Origin: Corynebacterium aquatimens
GTDB taxonomy: Bacteria > Actinomycetota > Actinomycetes > Mycobacteriales > Mycobacteriaceae
Direction of reading: 5' to 3'
DNA length: 64,000 nt
Assembly (NCBI RefSeq): GCF_030408395.1
Contig: NZ_CP046980.1
Span: 1,302,001-1,366,000 of the forward strand
Shown: in pieces, positions 8,273-17,792 of the stretch
How positions within the stretch are numbered: the stretch's first letter is position 1
Layout: each line of letters begins with the position of its first letter
Position numbers and translations under genes: made by a program
The notes under the pieces: model-generated
Databases searched by the model: none
Told to the model about the DNA's origin: nothing
The model's input: the letters and a program-made list of their open reading frames with translations, nothing else

Positions 8273-10018
8273 TTAACCCTTCGGATTCTCAGCAGCTTCC
8301 GTCTCCCGCACGTCAACGCGCGCCTTTTCCAACAGTTCCTTCGCGTGCGCGCGCCCCGTCTCCGAATCCTCCATGCCCGCCAGCATGCGGGCCAGTTCCT
8401 CTACCCGTTCCTCATCGCTCAGTTGCACGACCCCCGATGTGACCGAGGAGTCGCCTACGTTCTTTGACACGTGAAGGTGCGCGTCAGCGTACGCCGCTAC
8501 CTGCGGTAAGTGAGTGACCACGATGACTTGGTTGCGGCGCGCAAGGCGTGCGAGCCGTTTCCCGATCTCCACCGCGGCGCGGCCACCCACGCCTGCGTCG
8601 ACCTCATCAAAGACCATCGTGTGGCCACTGCGGTGCGTGGAAAGCACCACCTCAAGAGCCAGCATGACGCGCGAAAGCTCACCGCCCGAGGCACTCGTTG
8701 CCAGCGGCTGCGGCTCCGCCGTCGCATTGGGCGCGAGCCGCAGTTCCACCACGTCCGCCCCATCCGGGCCTGGCTCCCGCGGTTCAACAACCACAGCGAT
8801 GCGGGCCTTCGGCATAGCCAAACCACGCAATTCCGCAGTCACGGCTTTTTCCAGATCGTTCGCCGCACGGGTCCGCGCCGCAGTGAGTTTCTTCGCCCGC
8901 GCGGCCATCTGCTTCTCCGCATCACGCACGGCAGCAGCAAGCTTTTCGACGGCTTCCGCGGACGTATCGATTTTGTCCAGTCGCGCCAAGGCCTTGTCCC
9001 GCCATGCAAGAACCCCGTCGATATCGGGGGCGTACTTACGCGTCAGGGTTTTCAACTCCTGCTGGCGGGTCAGCAACGTATCCAGCTCCCCTGGATCACT
9101 GGGCAGCCCAGCGAGGTAGCGGCCAAGCTCGCCGGAAATATCCGATAGCTCCGACGCCACCTCGCTTAGCCGTTCGCCGAGCTCTTTGAGGGCTTCATCG
9201 CTTGACGACGACAGCGCGCCACTAGCGTGGCCGATCAAAGTTGATGCCGGTTCTTCTTCCCCATAGCCGCCACCGGAGGGATCCCCGTCGAGCGCGGTCA
9301 GCGCTAGAGTCGCTGCGTCATGCAGTGCATCCACGTCTTGGAGCCGCTTAATCGTTGCAATGAGTTCTTCGTCTTCACCGGCGACAGGTTCCACGGCGTT
9401 AATCTCATCCACCGCAAAGCGAAGACGATCGACCTCCTGCTCCAACTCCCGGCGTTGCTCCGTGCGCTGGCGCAGATCCTTGGCCAGCTCGCGCCACGTT
9501 GACCACGCCGAAACATAGCCGTCACGGATTGCTTCAATCTCCGGGGCGAACGCATCTAAGGCACCCAACTGCTCCGCCGGTGCAAGCAAGCGCAGCTGGT
9601 CGTTCTGGCCATGAATGGTGAGCAACCGGGACGTGATCTCCCCCAAAGTTCCCGCCGGCACCGTTCTGCCCCCGAGGTGCGCGCGGGAACGCCCCGTCGC
9701 TTTCACCGATCTGGCCGCCACATATTCGCGATGGTGACCGTCACCGGAATCATCCGCTTGTGCGCCGGTTTCCGCGATCGCCGACATGAGCGCGGTGTCG
9801 TCTTCATCAACAGCGAAGACTCCCTCAACGACAGCCTGGTCAGAACCAGTTCTTACTTTCGAGGAATCCGCCTTGCCGCCGGACAACAACCGCAAGCCCG
9901 TGACCACCATGGTCTTACCAGCACCCGTCTCACCAGTGAGCACGGTCAGCCCAGGAGAGAACTCCACCTGCGCGTGCGGAATGACTCCCAAGTTGGTGAT
10001 AGATATATCGAGAAGCAT
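8273..10018 (-). CDS. recN: DNA repair protein RecN
   Basis: SMC-like ATPase acting in double-strand-break repair. The N-terminal Walker A is LTGETGAGKTMVVTGL. Long coiled-coil arms fill about residues 170-390. The C-terminal half has the ABC signature ATSASGGELSRVMLALEVVL and Walker B MVFDEVDAGVGGRAA, then VIVVTHLPQVAAYAD. 581 residues, normal for RecN. It is downstream of nadK and tlyA as in mycobacteria. I saw no clear LexA box in the 24 bases separating it from nadK, so SOS control, if any, acts further upstream. Confidence 0.95.
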   Translation of the reverse strand: MLLDISITNLGVIPHAQVEFSPGLTVLTGETGAGKTMVVTGLRLLSGGKADSSKVRTGSDQAVVEGVFAVDEDDTALMSAIAETGAQADDSGDGHHREYVAARSVKATGRSRAHLGGRTVPAGTLGEITSRLLTIHGQNDQLRLLAPAEQLGALDAFAPEIEAIRDGYVSAWSTWRELAKDLRQRTEQRRELEQEVDRLRFAVDEINAVEPVAGEDEELIATIKRLQDVDALHDAATLALTALDGDPSGGGYGEEEPASTLIGHASGALSSSSDEALKELGERLSEVASELSDISGELGRYLAGLPSDPGELDTLLTRQQELKTLTRKYAPDIDGVLAWRDKALARLDKIDTSAEAVEKLAAAVRDAEKQMAARAKKLTAARTRAANDLEKAVTAELRGLAMPKARIAVVVEPREPGPDGADVVELRLAPNATAEPQPLATSASGGELSRVMLALEVVLSTHRSGHTMVFDEVDAGVGGRAAVEIGKRLARLARRNQVIVVTHLPQVAAYADAHLHVSKNVGDSSVTSGVVQLSDEERVEELARMLAGMEDSETGRAHAKELLEKARVDVRETEAAENPKG

Positions 10019-10042
10019 CTGTCTTTAAGCTGTCCGCGCTGC

Positions 10043-10966
10043 TTAGGCTCCGGGCCCGCGCCACCCGTACACAGGCAGCCGCAGCTTGTTCACTAACCGG
10101 TCCGTAAACGGCGAGTCATCCAACCGCACCAAACGCACGGGCTTGCTGCCGCGCACAACCTCCAAGCGCGACCCGGGCGGCATGGGGATATGACGAAAAC
10201 CGTCGAGGATGACGTCTGCCGGGCTCGTTGTCACCAATGACTCCACCGCGACAGTGGAACTGGGCGATACCACCAACGGCTTAGTAAACAGCGCGTGAGC
10301 GTTGTTGGGAACCACCAAGATCGCATCCAACTCCGGCCACAACACCGGCCCTCCCGCGGAGAAGGCGTACGCCGTGGATCCGGTCGGCGTAGAAATCAAC
10401 ACGCCATCGCACCCAAACGAGGACACCGGGCGGAAGTCAACCTCCAAAATCGCGTCCAAGACGCCGCGCCGGTCCTGATTTTCCAAGCTTGCCTCGTTGA
10501 GCGCCCAGCCTTCACCGAGCAGCCTGCCGTATCCGTCATGCACCGTGACATCAATGGTCATTCGAGCCGCCACGCTGTACGACCGCTCAATCACGCGCCG
10601 AATCGCTGATTCCAAGCTATCGGCTTCCCACTCCGCCAGAAATCCAATGTGCCCCAAGTTGATACCCAGCACCGGAACGTCCTGGGCGCGGGCCACATCC
10701 GCGGCGCGGAGGAACGTACCATCACCGCCCAGCACCAACACGAGCTCACACCCAGTCGCTGCGGTATCACTCGGCTTCACTGTCTCAAGCCTCTGCAAAA
10801 CCGGGTAGTTGTGCAAAAACGGTAATTCTTTCTCCGCCATGAGGCGGACCTCAATACCGGCCTTGATCATCAGCTCGGAAGCACGCGCGGCGGAGGCAAT
10901 GTTGCCCTCACGGCGGGCATGCGGAACCAGCAGAACGCGGCGATTGAGGTTATCCACGCTATCCAT
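10043..10966 (-). CDS. nadK: NAD kinase
   Basis: Phosphorylates NAD to NADP with ATP or polyphosphate. The GGDGT motif (LVLGGDGTFLRAADVA) and the NE/D-type region INLGHIGFLAE are present. The nucleotide-binding stretch STPTGSTAYAFSAGGPVLWPELDAI is typical. 307 residues. The start ATG shares one base with the tlyA stop codon (TGATG), showing tight coupling. The tlyA-nadK-recN order is conserved in actinobacteria. Confidence 0.96.
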   Translation of the reverse strand: MDSVDNLNRRVLLVPHARREGNIASAARASELMIKAGIEVRLMAEKELPFLHNYPVLQRLETVKPSDTAATGCELVLVLGGDGTFLRAADVARAQDVPVLGINLGHIGFLAEWEADSLESAIRRVIERSYSVAARMTIDVTVHDGYGRLLGEGWALNEASLENQDRRGVLDAILEVDFRPVSSFGCDGVLISTPTGSTAYAFSAGGPVLWPELDAILVVPNNAHALFTKPLVVSPSSTVAVESLVTTSPADVILDGFRHIPMPPGSRLEVVRGSKPVRLVRLDDSPFTDRLVNKLRLPVYGWRGPGA

Positions 10967-11793
10967 CAGTTCTGCGGTCCTTCCTTTACTGCACGCGCCA
11001 CCATGTCAACCAGTTCTTCGTTGCTGGGCGCACTGGCACCACCATCCTTGGTGAGCCACAGAAAGTATTCTACGTTGCCGCTCGGACCGGGAAGCGGCGA
11101 CGCTGTCACTGCACGCGTACTCAGCCCCAAAGACTTGGCAAAAAGCGCAACGGAAGCGGTCACTTCCTGGCGCAGTTCCGCAGACCGCACCACGCCCCCG
11201 CTGCCCAATCGGTCTTTGCCAACCTCAAACTGCGGCTTGACCATTGGCAGCAACTGCGCGCCTTCAGCCATGCACGACGCGATGGCCGGAAGCACGAGTT
11301 CTAATGAGATGAAGGAGAGGTCCCCGACCATGAGATCCGCGGACCCTCCGATCAGCTCCGGGGTGAGGTGCCGGACGTTCGTGCGATCAAGCACGGTGAC
11401 GCGGGGATCATTCTGCAAACGCCACACGAGCTGGCCATAGCCAACATCCACAGCCACTACTTCCGAAGCTCCACGCGCAAGAAGCACGTCAGTGAACCCG
11501 CCTGTTGATGCACCCGCATCAAGGGCGCGGCACCCCGTAATGTCTAGTCCCAGTGGCTCGAAGACGTCGAGCGCACCCAACAGCTTGTGTGCGCCACGTG
11601 ATGCCCATTCATCAGCATCCTCAAGGTTCACCTTGATTGATGCATCCGGCGCCACCACCGTTGCCGGCTTGGTAGCAGCGAAACCACCAACCTCAACGCG
11701 TCCCTCTTTGATCCACTCCACCGCTTGCTCGCGGGAACGCGCAATCTTCCTACGCACTAACTCCGCATCAAGGCGCCGACGTGCAGGCGGCAT
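10966..11793 (-). CDS. tlyA: TlyA-family 16S/23S rRNA (cytidine-2'-O)-methyltransferase
   Basis: 2'-O-methylates cytidines in 16S and 23S rRNA; loss in mycobacteria gives capreomycin resistance. The N-terminal S4 domain (RLDAELVRRKIARSREQAVEWIKEGRVEVGG) is followed by an FtsJ-like Rossmann methyltransferase domain with DAGASTGGFTDVLLARGA as the SAM-binding motif. 275 residues, the family norm. It overlaps nadK by one base. The small gene at 11860-12021 lies just upstream, as in M. tuberculosis (Rv1693-Rv1694). Confidence 0.93.
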   Translation of the reverse strand: MPPARRRLDAELVRRKIARSREQAVEWIKEGRVEVGGFAATKPATVVAPDASIKVNLEDADEWASRGAHKLLGALDVFEPLGLDITGCRALDAGASTGGFTDVLLARGASEVVAVDVGYGQLVWRLQNDPRVTVLDRTNVRHLTPELIGGSADLMVGDLSFISLELVLPAIASCMAEGAQLLPMVKPQFEVGKDRLGSGGVVRSAELRQEVTASVALFAKSLGLSTRAVTASPLPGPSGNVEYFLWLTKDGGASAPSNEELVDMVARAVKEGPQN

Positions 11794-11859
11794 AGCATCT
11801 CCTCCATCCGAAAACTCCCGGCTACTGTTCGCATTCCTGGGCAGTAAGGTGCGTTGTGC

Positions 11860-12021
11860 TCAGCTGTCTTCAACACTAAGGGCTTCGCGCAACACCTCGT
11901 GTGCTGCGGCGCATTGAGCTAATTCGCCCTCCAGCTCATGCGGTTCTTCCGCAAAGGCTTCGGCAAATCGCGCAGTGATGCGCTCCGGTGTCGCTAGCGC
12001 ACCACCATCCGTATCTACCAC
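11860..12021 (-). CDS. Small conserved protein between the HAD phosphatase and tlyA (Rv1693-like)
   Basis: A 53-codon frame that starts with GTG inside the last codons of the upstream HAD gene and stops at TGA 11862-11860. It reads VVDTDGGALATPERITARFA and ends ...HEVLREALSVEDS; it is acidic, Ala/Glu-rich and probably helical. M. tuberculosis has a small protein of unknown function (Rv1693) at the same place between the Rv1692 phosphatase and tlyA, so this is probably its orthologue. The overlap suggests translational coupling. No function is known to me. Confidence 0.72.
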   Translation of the reverse strand: MVDTDGGALATPERITARFAEAFAEEPHELEGELAQCAAAHEVLREALSVEDS

Positions 12022-13091
12022 CAGGATTCAACCGCCTTGCGTGCGGAAGGCGATTGCGCCTCCACCGTGAACTCCGGGGTGGGATCGCCACTCCCATCAG
12101 CCGTATCCTCCGCCCACGCCGCGGCTAGAACCGTCCGCAATGCCTGGATCGGCGTGGAATCACCATCACCACCAGCTAACACAACGGTGCGCTGCGTGGT
12201 TCCAGACGACGCTGGATTTACTGACGCGGTGAACCCGCCTTGCGGTTGCGGTGCAAGATCAGCAGCCGACTCGCTCAACGCCGTCATGTTCTCTGCAATG
12301 AACGTGGGCCGCTGGGATACCGGTGCGTTAAGCAGTGCCCACGGTCCAGACACTCCGGTGAGTACATGCAGCGTATCCATCCCGGCAGCAACCCCGCCAG
12401 CGATGTCCGTATCCAACCGATCACCAACAACAAGGGGGCGCTGGCTACCAAGCGTCTGCTGCGCAATCTCAAACATTGCCGGACCAGGTTTGCCCGCGGC
12501 CTGCGGAACCACGCCAGTAGCGTTGGTCACTGCAGCGACCATAGACCCGTTGCCCAGCGCCATGCCACGGGCAGTCGGAAGCGTGGAATCAAGGTTCGAT
12601 GCAAGATAACGCGCACCAGCATTGATTGCTAGAACAGCTTCGGCGAGCGTACGCCACCCGTTATCAGGATGATGGCCGTGCAGCACCACGATTGGCTTGT
12701 CATCCGCGGATTCAACCACCCGGAAACCCGCGCCGGCCACCAGTTCTTTAAACGACGGCGCACCCACTACGTAGACGGGGTCACCAGGCTGAAGGTACTG
12801 TTCCGCGAGCTTCACTGCCGCTTGCGCGGACGTCATCACGTTTTCCGCTGCCACGTCCAATCCAATACCGCGCAATGCACCCGCAACCTCCTCAGGGCCT
12901 TTGGAGGCATTGTTAGTGACGTACATCGCTGGCAGCGCCGCCGCGTTAATGGCCTCTACCGCATACGGAATAGGGTTGTGCCCTGCCCATACCGTGCCAT
13001 CGAGGTCAAGCAGCAGCGCGTCATACTCCGCGACGAGCGAGCTGCGCGACGAAGCCGGGGATGAGTTGCGGGAAGAATCGGGTGCAGTCAC
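12015..13091 (-). CDS. HAD-superfamily phosphatase (Rv1692-like)
   Basis: The motif I nucleophile region is LLLDLDGTVWAGHNPIP, with motif II MYVTNNASKG and motif III/IV VVGDRLDTDIAGGVAAGMDT, which place it in the NagD/PGP subfamily (HAD-IIA). The M. tuberculosis homologue Rv1692 is reported as a glycerol-3-phosphate phosphatase; the substrate here is inferred. GTG start at 13091 is preceded by GAAGGAG. 358 residues; about the last 70 (ASVNPASSGTT...) are a variable tail. A cap domain lies between motifs II and III. Confidence 0.88.
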   Translation of the reverse strand: MTAPDSSRNSSPASSRSSLVAEYDALLLDLDGTVWAGHNPIPYAVEAINAAALPAMYVTNNASKGPEEVAGALRGIGLDVAAENVMTSAQAAVKLAEQYLQPGDPVYVVGAPSFKELVAGAGFRVVESADDKPIVVLHGHHPDNGWRTLAEAVLAINAGARYLASNLDSTLPTARGMALGNGSMVAAVTNATGVVPQAAGKPGPAMFEIAQQTLGSQRPLVVGDRLDTDIAGGVAAGMDTLHVLTGVSGPWALLNAPVSQRPTFIAENMTALSESAADLAPQPQGGFTASVNPASSGTTQRTVVLAGGDGDSTPIQALRTVLAAAWAEDTADGSGDPTPEFTVEAQSPSARKAVESWW

Positions 13092-13118
13092 GTCAAAACT
13101 CCTTCACGAACCTCGCGT

Positions 13119-13997
13119 CTAGTTCTCGCCGCCGTTGAGTTCGGCAAGGCGCTCGCGCGCATCCGTCGTCTCATCAACGTCGATGTCAGCGGCATGAGCA
13201 AACCACTGCGCTGCTTCATCCTTGCGTCCTGCTGCCAACAATGCGTCTGCGTAGGCATAAGAAAGACGCGCATGCGCCAGTCCCGTTGACCGCAACGACG
13301 GGTTGAGGCGCTGCAAGGTCACCACGGCCGAATCCGCTTGCCCAAGATCCAACCGCGCGCCGGCCAGGACAATGCCCAACTCAATCTGGGACTCGGGATC
13401 AAGATCCGCCGCCTCCGGACTACGCCCGATCTCCAGTGCCTTATCTGGACGACCCAGCCCGCGTTCCGCATCAGCCATTACCGCAAGCAATCCTGGGCCA
13501 CCGCTGATTCGACGCGCAGCACGCAATTCAGACAGTGCTTCCTTCCACTCCCCCGCTTGATACGCAGCAATACCCGCGGATTCACGCACAACACCAACCC
13601 GTCCAGCGCGGTTCTTCGCCGCCCGGGCGTGCTCAAGCGCCAACTGCGGATCGTCCGCCATCAACGTCGCGGCCATAATCATGTGCTTGGCCACACGGTC
13701 AGCATTGTCCTTCGATAGAACCTTGAGGTCCTGCAACACCGAGCGGTCAAGATCATTCGGATCGATATCATCCGGCAAATGGGGCTCGTTCTCTTTCTGC
13801 GACATCCGCTCTTCACGGTAGCCCTCACGGCGCGGGTTCGAACGATCATGCCTCACCCGGTCGTCGCGCCCTCCATCCCTGCGATTACCGCCCTGGCGAG
13901 GACCACCACCGCTGCGTCCGCCATGTCCATTACGGCCGCCGGGGCGTCCGCCGCCTTTACCGTAGTTGCCGCGGGAAGGCCTGCTGTGCTCACTCAC
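13119..13997 (-). CDS. TPR-like repeat protein with RG-rich N-terminus (Rv1691-like)
   Basis: The first 70 or so residues are rich in Gly and Arg (GGGRPGGRNGHGGRSGG...), like RNA-binding RGG tails. The rest is helical with tetratricopeptide-like pairs (AGIAAYQAGEWKEALSELRAARRIS, DALLAAGRKDEAAQWFAHAADID). It starts with GTG two bases after the tyrS stop codon. The position next to tyrS matches Rv1691. The function is not known; the basic tail and translation-gene context suggest, but do not show, an RNA or ribosome link. Confidence 0.82.
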   Translation of the reverse strand: MSEHSRPSRGNYGKGGGRPGGRNGHGGRSGGGPRQGGNRRDGGRDDRVRHDRSNPRREGYREERMSQKENEPHLPDDIDPNDLDRSVLQDLKVLSKDNADRVAKHMIMAATLMADDPQLALEHARAAKNRAGRVGVVRESAGIAAYQAGEWKEALSELRAARRISGGPGLLAVMADAERGLGRPDKALEIGRSPEAADLDPESQIELGIVLAGARLDLGQADSAVVTLQRLNPSLRSTGLAHARLSYAYADALLAAGRKDEAAQWFAHAADIDVDETTDARERLAELNGGEN

Positions 13998-13999
13998 GA

Positions 14000-15265
14000 T
14001 TAACCACCAATCACTTTCACACCGGCGAAGTTCTTCTTGCCGCGGCGCAGGACAATCCAGGATCCATGAAGAAGATCCTCGGCACCCGGCTCCCAGTCCT
14101 CGGCATCGATGCGCTGGTTATTGGCGTACGCTCCGCCCTCTTTCACGGCACGACGGGCAGCACCCTTCGAGTCTGCTAGACCCGATGCAACAAGAAGATC
14201 GACGATAGTCCTTGGCGCGCCGGGCTCAATTTCAGCAACCGTGGTTTCGCTGACCGATGCCGCGAGCGTGGCCTCATCCAAATCGGTCAGCTCCGCGCGA
14301 CCGAACAGCGCCTGGGATGCGAGCTCCACCGCCTTCGTTGCCTCTGGCCCGTGGACTAGGTCCGTCATTTCTTGAGCAAGACGTTTCTGGGCTGTTCGCT
14401 TGAACGGCGCTTCCGCGACCACGGTTTCCAGTTCAGCGAGTTCCTCCTTGTTCAGGAACGTGAACCAGCGGAGGTAGCGGATGACATCGGCGTCGGCGGT
14501 GTTGACGAAGTACTGGTACCAGCGGTACGGGCTCGTCATGTCCGGGTCGAGCCACAGCGACCCGCCACCGGTGGATTTACCAAACTTCTTACCTTCGGAA
14601 TCCGTGACCAGCGGCACGGTCAGGGCATGAACGGATGCGCCGTCCGTACGGCGGTTCAAGTCCACACCCGCAACAAGGTTGCCCCACTGGTCGCTTCCAC
14701 CGATTTGCAGGATGCAGTCATAGTTGCGGCGCAACTGTACGAAGTCATTCGCTTGAAGAAGCATGTAGGAAAACTCCGTGTAGGAGATTCCATCGTTTTC
14801 CAAGCGTCGCTTCACCGTGTCACGCGAGAGCATCGTCGACAAAGAGAAGTGCTTGCCAATGTCGCGCAGGAACGTAATGACGGACATGTCGTTGGTCCAG
14901 TCAGCGTTGTTGACCAACAACGCTGCGTTGTCACCATCGAAGGACACGAATCGGCTCAACTGGCCGGAGATGCGCTCCGCCCAATCAGCAACCGTATCGG
15001 TGGAGTTCATCGAACGCTCACCAACATCGCGTGGATCACCGATCATGCCAGTCGCACCGCCGGCAACGATGATCGGACGGTGACCAGCTTCTTGGAAGCG
15101 GCGCAACATCAAAAGCGGCACGAGGTGCCCCGCGTGCAACGACGGACCCGTCGGATCAAAACCCGCGTAGAGAGTGATCGGGGCCTTCGTTGCCTCCGCC
15201 AGTGCATCAATATCGGTTGACTGGTTAATCAACCCACGCCACTGAAGTTCATCGATGATGTTCAT
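14000..15265 (-). CDS. tyrS: Tyrosyl-tRNA synthetase
   Basis: Charges tRNA-Tyr in the cytoplasm. The class I signatures are the HIGH-like [19 protein letters not shown] and KFGKSTGG. The tyrosine-binding region [12 protein letters not shown] and the C-terminal S4 domain ([29 protein letters not shown]) are intact. 421 residues, normal for bacterial TyrRS. I saw no T-box leader upstream, only a 9-base gap from the Trm112-like gene. Confidence 0.97.
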   Translation of the reverse strand: MNIIDELQWRGLINQSTDIDALAEATKAPITLYAGFDPTGPSLHAGHLVPLLMLRRFQEAGHRPIIVAGGATGMIGDPRDVGERSMNSTDTVADWAERISGQLSRFVSFDGDNAALLVNNADWTNDMSVITFLRDIGKHFSLSTMLSRDTVKRRLENDGISYTEFSYMLLQANDFVQLRRNYDCILQIGGSDQWGNLVAGVDLNRRTDGASVHALTVPLVTDSEGKKFGKSTGGGSLWLDPDMTSPYRWYQYFVNTADADVIRYLRWFTFLNKEELAELETVVAEAPFKRTAQKRLAQEMTDLVHGPEATKAVELASQALFGRAELTDLDEATLAASVSETTVAEIEPGAPRTIVDLLVASGLADSKGAARRAVKEGGAYANNQRIDAEDWEPGAEDLLHGSWIVLRRGKKNFAGVKVIGG

Positions 15266-15273
15266 CGCGTTTC

Positions 15274-15471
15274 TTATTCACCCTTCTTCTCGTACGGCTG
15301 CGCCTCATCAATAAGCAGCACTGGAATTCCGTCATCTATCCGGTAAGCGATGTTCTTCCGCGGGTTCACGAGGAGTTGCTCCTCCGCGTGGTAGTCCAAG
15401 GGCCCCTTATCCTGAGGGCACGCGAGGACTTCGAGCAATCGTGGATCAAGCGACGGTGAGTTCGACGTCAT
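15274..15471 (-). CDS. Trm112/YcaR-family small protein
   Basis: 65 residues with the family core [16 protein letters not shown] and [15 protein letters not shown]. In eukaryotes and archaea Trm112 is a zinc-binding activator of several methyltransferases. Here only one of the usual zinc cysteines (CP) remains, common in actinobacterial members, so metal binding is doubtful. It lies 9 bases upstream of tyrS, as in many actinobacteria, and is probably co-transcribed. Its partner enzyme is unknown. Confidence 0.85.
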   Translation of the reverse strand: MTSNSPSLDPRLLEVLACPQDKGPLDYHAEEQLLVNPRKNIAYRIDDGIPVLLIDEAQPYEKKGE

Positions 15472-15489
15472 GATCGTTCATGCTACCCG

Positions 15490-16173
15490 TCAGGGGTGAC
15501 GGCCGTTTTCAGTGCCGTCAGTGGCACCTTGCTGATAACCCGTGTCAAGGCCCGGGAGGTTCCCAAACGTTTCCCGCAACATTCGCGCCTGAGAATCCAT
15601 CGCGCGCAGGTTGTCGTCCAAGATCCCATCTTTCACCCGCCGCGCCGCACCCGTCAGAGTCTGCAGCGAGTCGGTCACAACGGCCACTGCTTCAGCTGAT
15701 TGGTACTGCGGGGCGTCGATGTAGGTGTTTACGACTTCCGGCAGATAGATGTCGATGATGTTCCACACCGTCTGCTGGTGTTCCGGGGTGGAATCGATGT
15801 GATCCCACTCGCTTAAGACGAAACGCAAGGTTGTGTCCAGCTCATACATGCGGTCCAGGACGGGTTGCGGTGGCGCCGCGCGGCGCAGGTTCTTCGCAAC
15901 TGCCGTGAGTTTTTCTTCCAACAACACTGGGGCAGGAACGTATCTGCGCGGGGGTTTCGCGCTGGCACTAGAACCTGGGCCGAGAGCTTTCTGCTGGGGC
16001 TGCTTCGGTGGCGGCGTGAGCAAGACGCCTGCGCCCCACGCTGCGGCGCCGGCCAGCAAGACCATCGGAGTAGTAATCGGGGCTAGTGCAGCACCGACGA
16101 GCGTGACCGCCGATAGCCCCATTCCCACCAGGTTTTTCCTGGAGAAGAAAAAATTCTGGTTACTGGTATCCAC
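15490..16173 (-). CDS. XpaC-like membrane-associated protein of the VWA cassette
   Basis: 227 residues starting at GTG 16173, chosen because an AAGGAG lies 6 bases upstream; a longer frame to 16203 lacks such a site. Two adjacent hydrophobic stretches at about residues 17-55 suggest a membrane hairpin. The remainder is soluble and helical (LDRMYELDTTLRFVLSEWDHI, IIDIYLPEVVNTYIDAP). The layout resembles the XpaC family (5-bromo-4-chloroindolyl phosphate hydrolysis proteins), often paired with TelA-type toxic-anion proteins; no TelA is nearby. It overlaps the preceding VWA gene by 14 bases. Function unknown. Confidence 0.7.
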   Translation of the reverse strand: MDTSNQNFFFSRKNLVGMGLSAVTLVGAALAPITTPMVLLAGAAAWGAGVLLTPPPKQPQQKALGPGSSASAKPPRRYVPAPVLLEEKLTAVAKNLRRAAPPQPVLDRMYELDTTLRFVLSEWDHIDSTPEHQQTVWNIIDIYLPEVVNTYIDAPQYQSAEAVAVVTDSLQTLTGAARRVKDGILDDNLRAMDSQARMLRETFGNLPGLDTGYQQGATDGTENGRHP

Positions 16174-17758
16174 GGATCTCCTTGAATGCTTCAGCCAAGT
16201 CACCGTTCAATGCGTCGAATACTTTACCACCCGTGAGCTCCGCCAACGCGTTCATTTCGCTCTCACTAGCTTCGCCGTAAAGGATCACAAAGACGGGGAT
16301 CTTCCTCTTTTCCACGGACAGGTCACGGTACGCCCTTTCGAACGCGTGGTAGTCCATACCGTTGGTCACTTCACCATCAGTCAGAAGCACTATCGACGGG
16401 ATCCCGGAGTCCGCATCGGTGCGTTCGATGGTCTGCATCAACGTGTCATAGATCGCGGTCTTTCCATCTGGGCGCAGGTCGTTGATGTAGTTGTGCAAAG
16501 AGCCCTTGACCTCAGCACTGTTGCGGTCAAACTCCTCTGTCACTGATGGAAGCGGAGTCGTAGAGAAGGCCTGCAAAGTCACCTTCTCATGGTTCCGGAG
16601 GCCCACATTTCCGATCGCCGTATTCGCAGTCCCGTCGATTAGGGAATTCATGATCTGCTTCAGCGAGACCATGCGCTCCCCTTCCATGGAGCCAGACGTG
16701 TCCATGATGAAGGTCGTGGCACCTGCGGCACGGTACTCATTGTTGTAGGCGTCCAACAGGGAGTTCAGGACATCAAGGTTTGCCGGGAACGGCAACTCAA
16801 TCACCGTCTGAGAGCTGAGCTCAGCCGGCAAGTTGTCAACGTCCTTAACCGGGCGACGGGACGTGTCCGCAATATCTTGCTGGTGGTCGAGCAACCATTC
16901 ACTCAGGGCTTGAACCTTTTCCTTCGCACCATCATTCGTCGGCGCAGCTAGGGCTGACAGCGGGTAATCCGCGCTAATCACACCATCAGACGGCACAACC
17001 ACGGTCATCTTGCGGCCATTTGTCGCACCGTTTTTGTTCATCTCCAACAGCACGGACTCGTAATTGATGATCGCATCGGCTTTATCCGGATCGTCCACGA
17101 AGGCCTCAACCAACCAGCCGGAGGAACCAGAGACCATGGTTTGCGCCTGGAACAAATCCGGCAAACGATCCTCCAGCATCGAGATGTCCTGCTGGGACAA
17201 TGCCTCACCGGTATCGGCCATCGCTGTAGCGACGGATACCAACGCAGAGAAGCCGGAGTTTGATGTGGCCGGGTCAGTCATTCCGAAGGTGAACTTGCCG
17301 TCTTTGGCAGCTTGGGCGAACTCATCCCAGGTCGGCTGCTTCTTATCCCACCCGAGCTCGCGCGCCTTGTCGGACCACACGCCGAACGCTACAGGAGATT
17401 TAGCAATCTCCGTGCTGCTGGACAATTTATCGCTAGCGCTGAACAGGTCGACATAGCGGTTGGTAGCAAACCACGTCGCATCCACCCCTTCAATGCCGCC
17501 GTCCGCGAGCCTGCGTGAGTTCTCGATCGTGCCGCCCGGGAAGGACATGGTGATGTCGAACCCCAGGTCTGACGACGCTTCCTCCATTAAGGGCTCGAGG
17601 TCGCGCAGCTCCGTGGCTGCGATGATATCGAGCGACCCTCCCTTAGCACTTGGCTTCGTGTCACTAGAACAGCTCACCAACGCGGCACCCAGTGCGACGG
17701 CTACGAGGAGCGCCAGCACCGCCCGGACATTCAGGCTCATGACTTTCACTGCATTCAT
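16160..17758 (-). CDS. Lipoprotein with solute-binding domain fused to a VWA domain
   Basis: 532 residues from ATG 17758, with an AAGGGG upstream. The signal peptide ends in the lipobox LVSC, so it is a lipoprotein on the outer face of the membrane. Residues about 40-310 resemble a type-2 periplasmic solute-binding protein (LDIIAATELRDLEPLMEEAS..., DATWFATNRYVDLF, TFGMTDPATSNSGFSALVSV). From about 345 a von Willebrand A domain follows, with the MIDAS motif DTSGSME and IVLLTDGEVTNG intact, so a divalent metal should bind. It is the middle gene of a three-gene operon. The ligand is unknown; the solute-binding fold may act as a sensor, since no permease is adjacent. Confidence 0.85.
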   Translation of the reverse strand: MNAVKVMSLNVRAVLALLVAVALGAALVSCSSDTKPSAKGGSLDIIAATELRDLEPLMEEASSDLGFDITMSFPGGTIENSRRLADGGIEGVDATWFATNRYVDLFSASDKLSSSTEIAKSPVAFGVWSDKARELGWDKKQPTWDEFAQAAKDGKFTFGMTDPATSNSGFSALVSVATAMADTGEALSQQDISMLEDRLPDLFQAQTMVSGSSGWLVEAFVDDPDKADAIINYESVLLEMNKNGATNGRKMTVVVPSDGVISADYPLSALAAPTNDGAKEKVQALSEWLLDHQQDIADTSRRPVKDVDNLPAELSSQTVIELPFPANLDVLNSLLDAYNNEYRAAGATTFIMDTSGSMEGERMVSLKQIMNSLIDGTANTAIGNVGLRNHEKVTLQAFSTTPLPSVTEEFDRNSAEVKGSLHNYINDLRPDGKTAIYDTLMQTIERTDADSGIPSIVLLTDGEVTNGMDYHAFERAYRDLSVEKRKIPVFVILYGEASESEMNALAELTGGKVFDALNGDLAEAFKEIRGYQ

Positions 17759-17792
17759 GTGTCGCGGTTCCCCTTCTTTTTTAATCCTTGGC

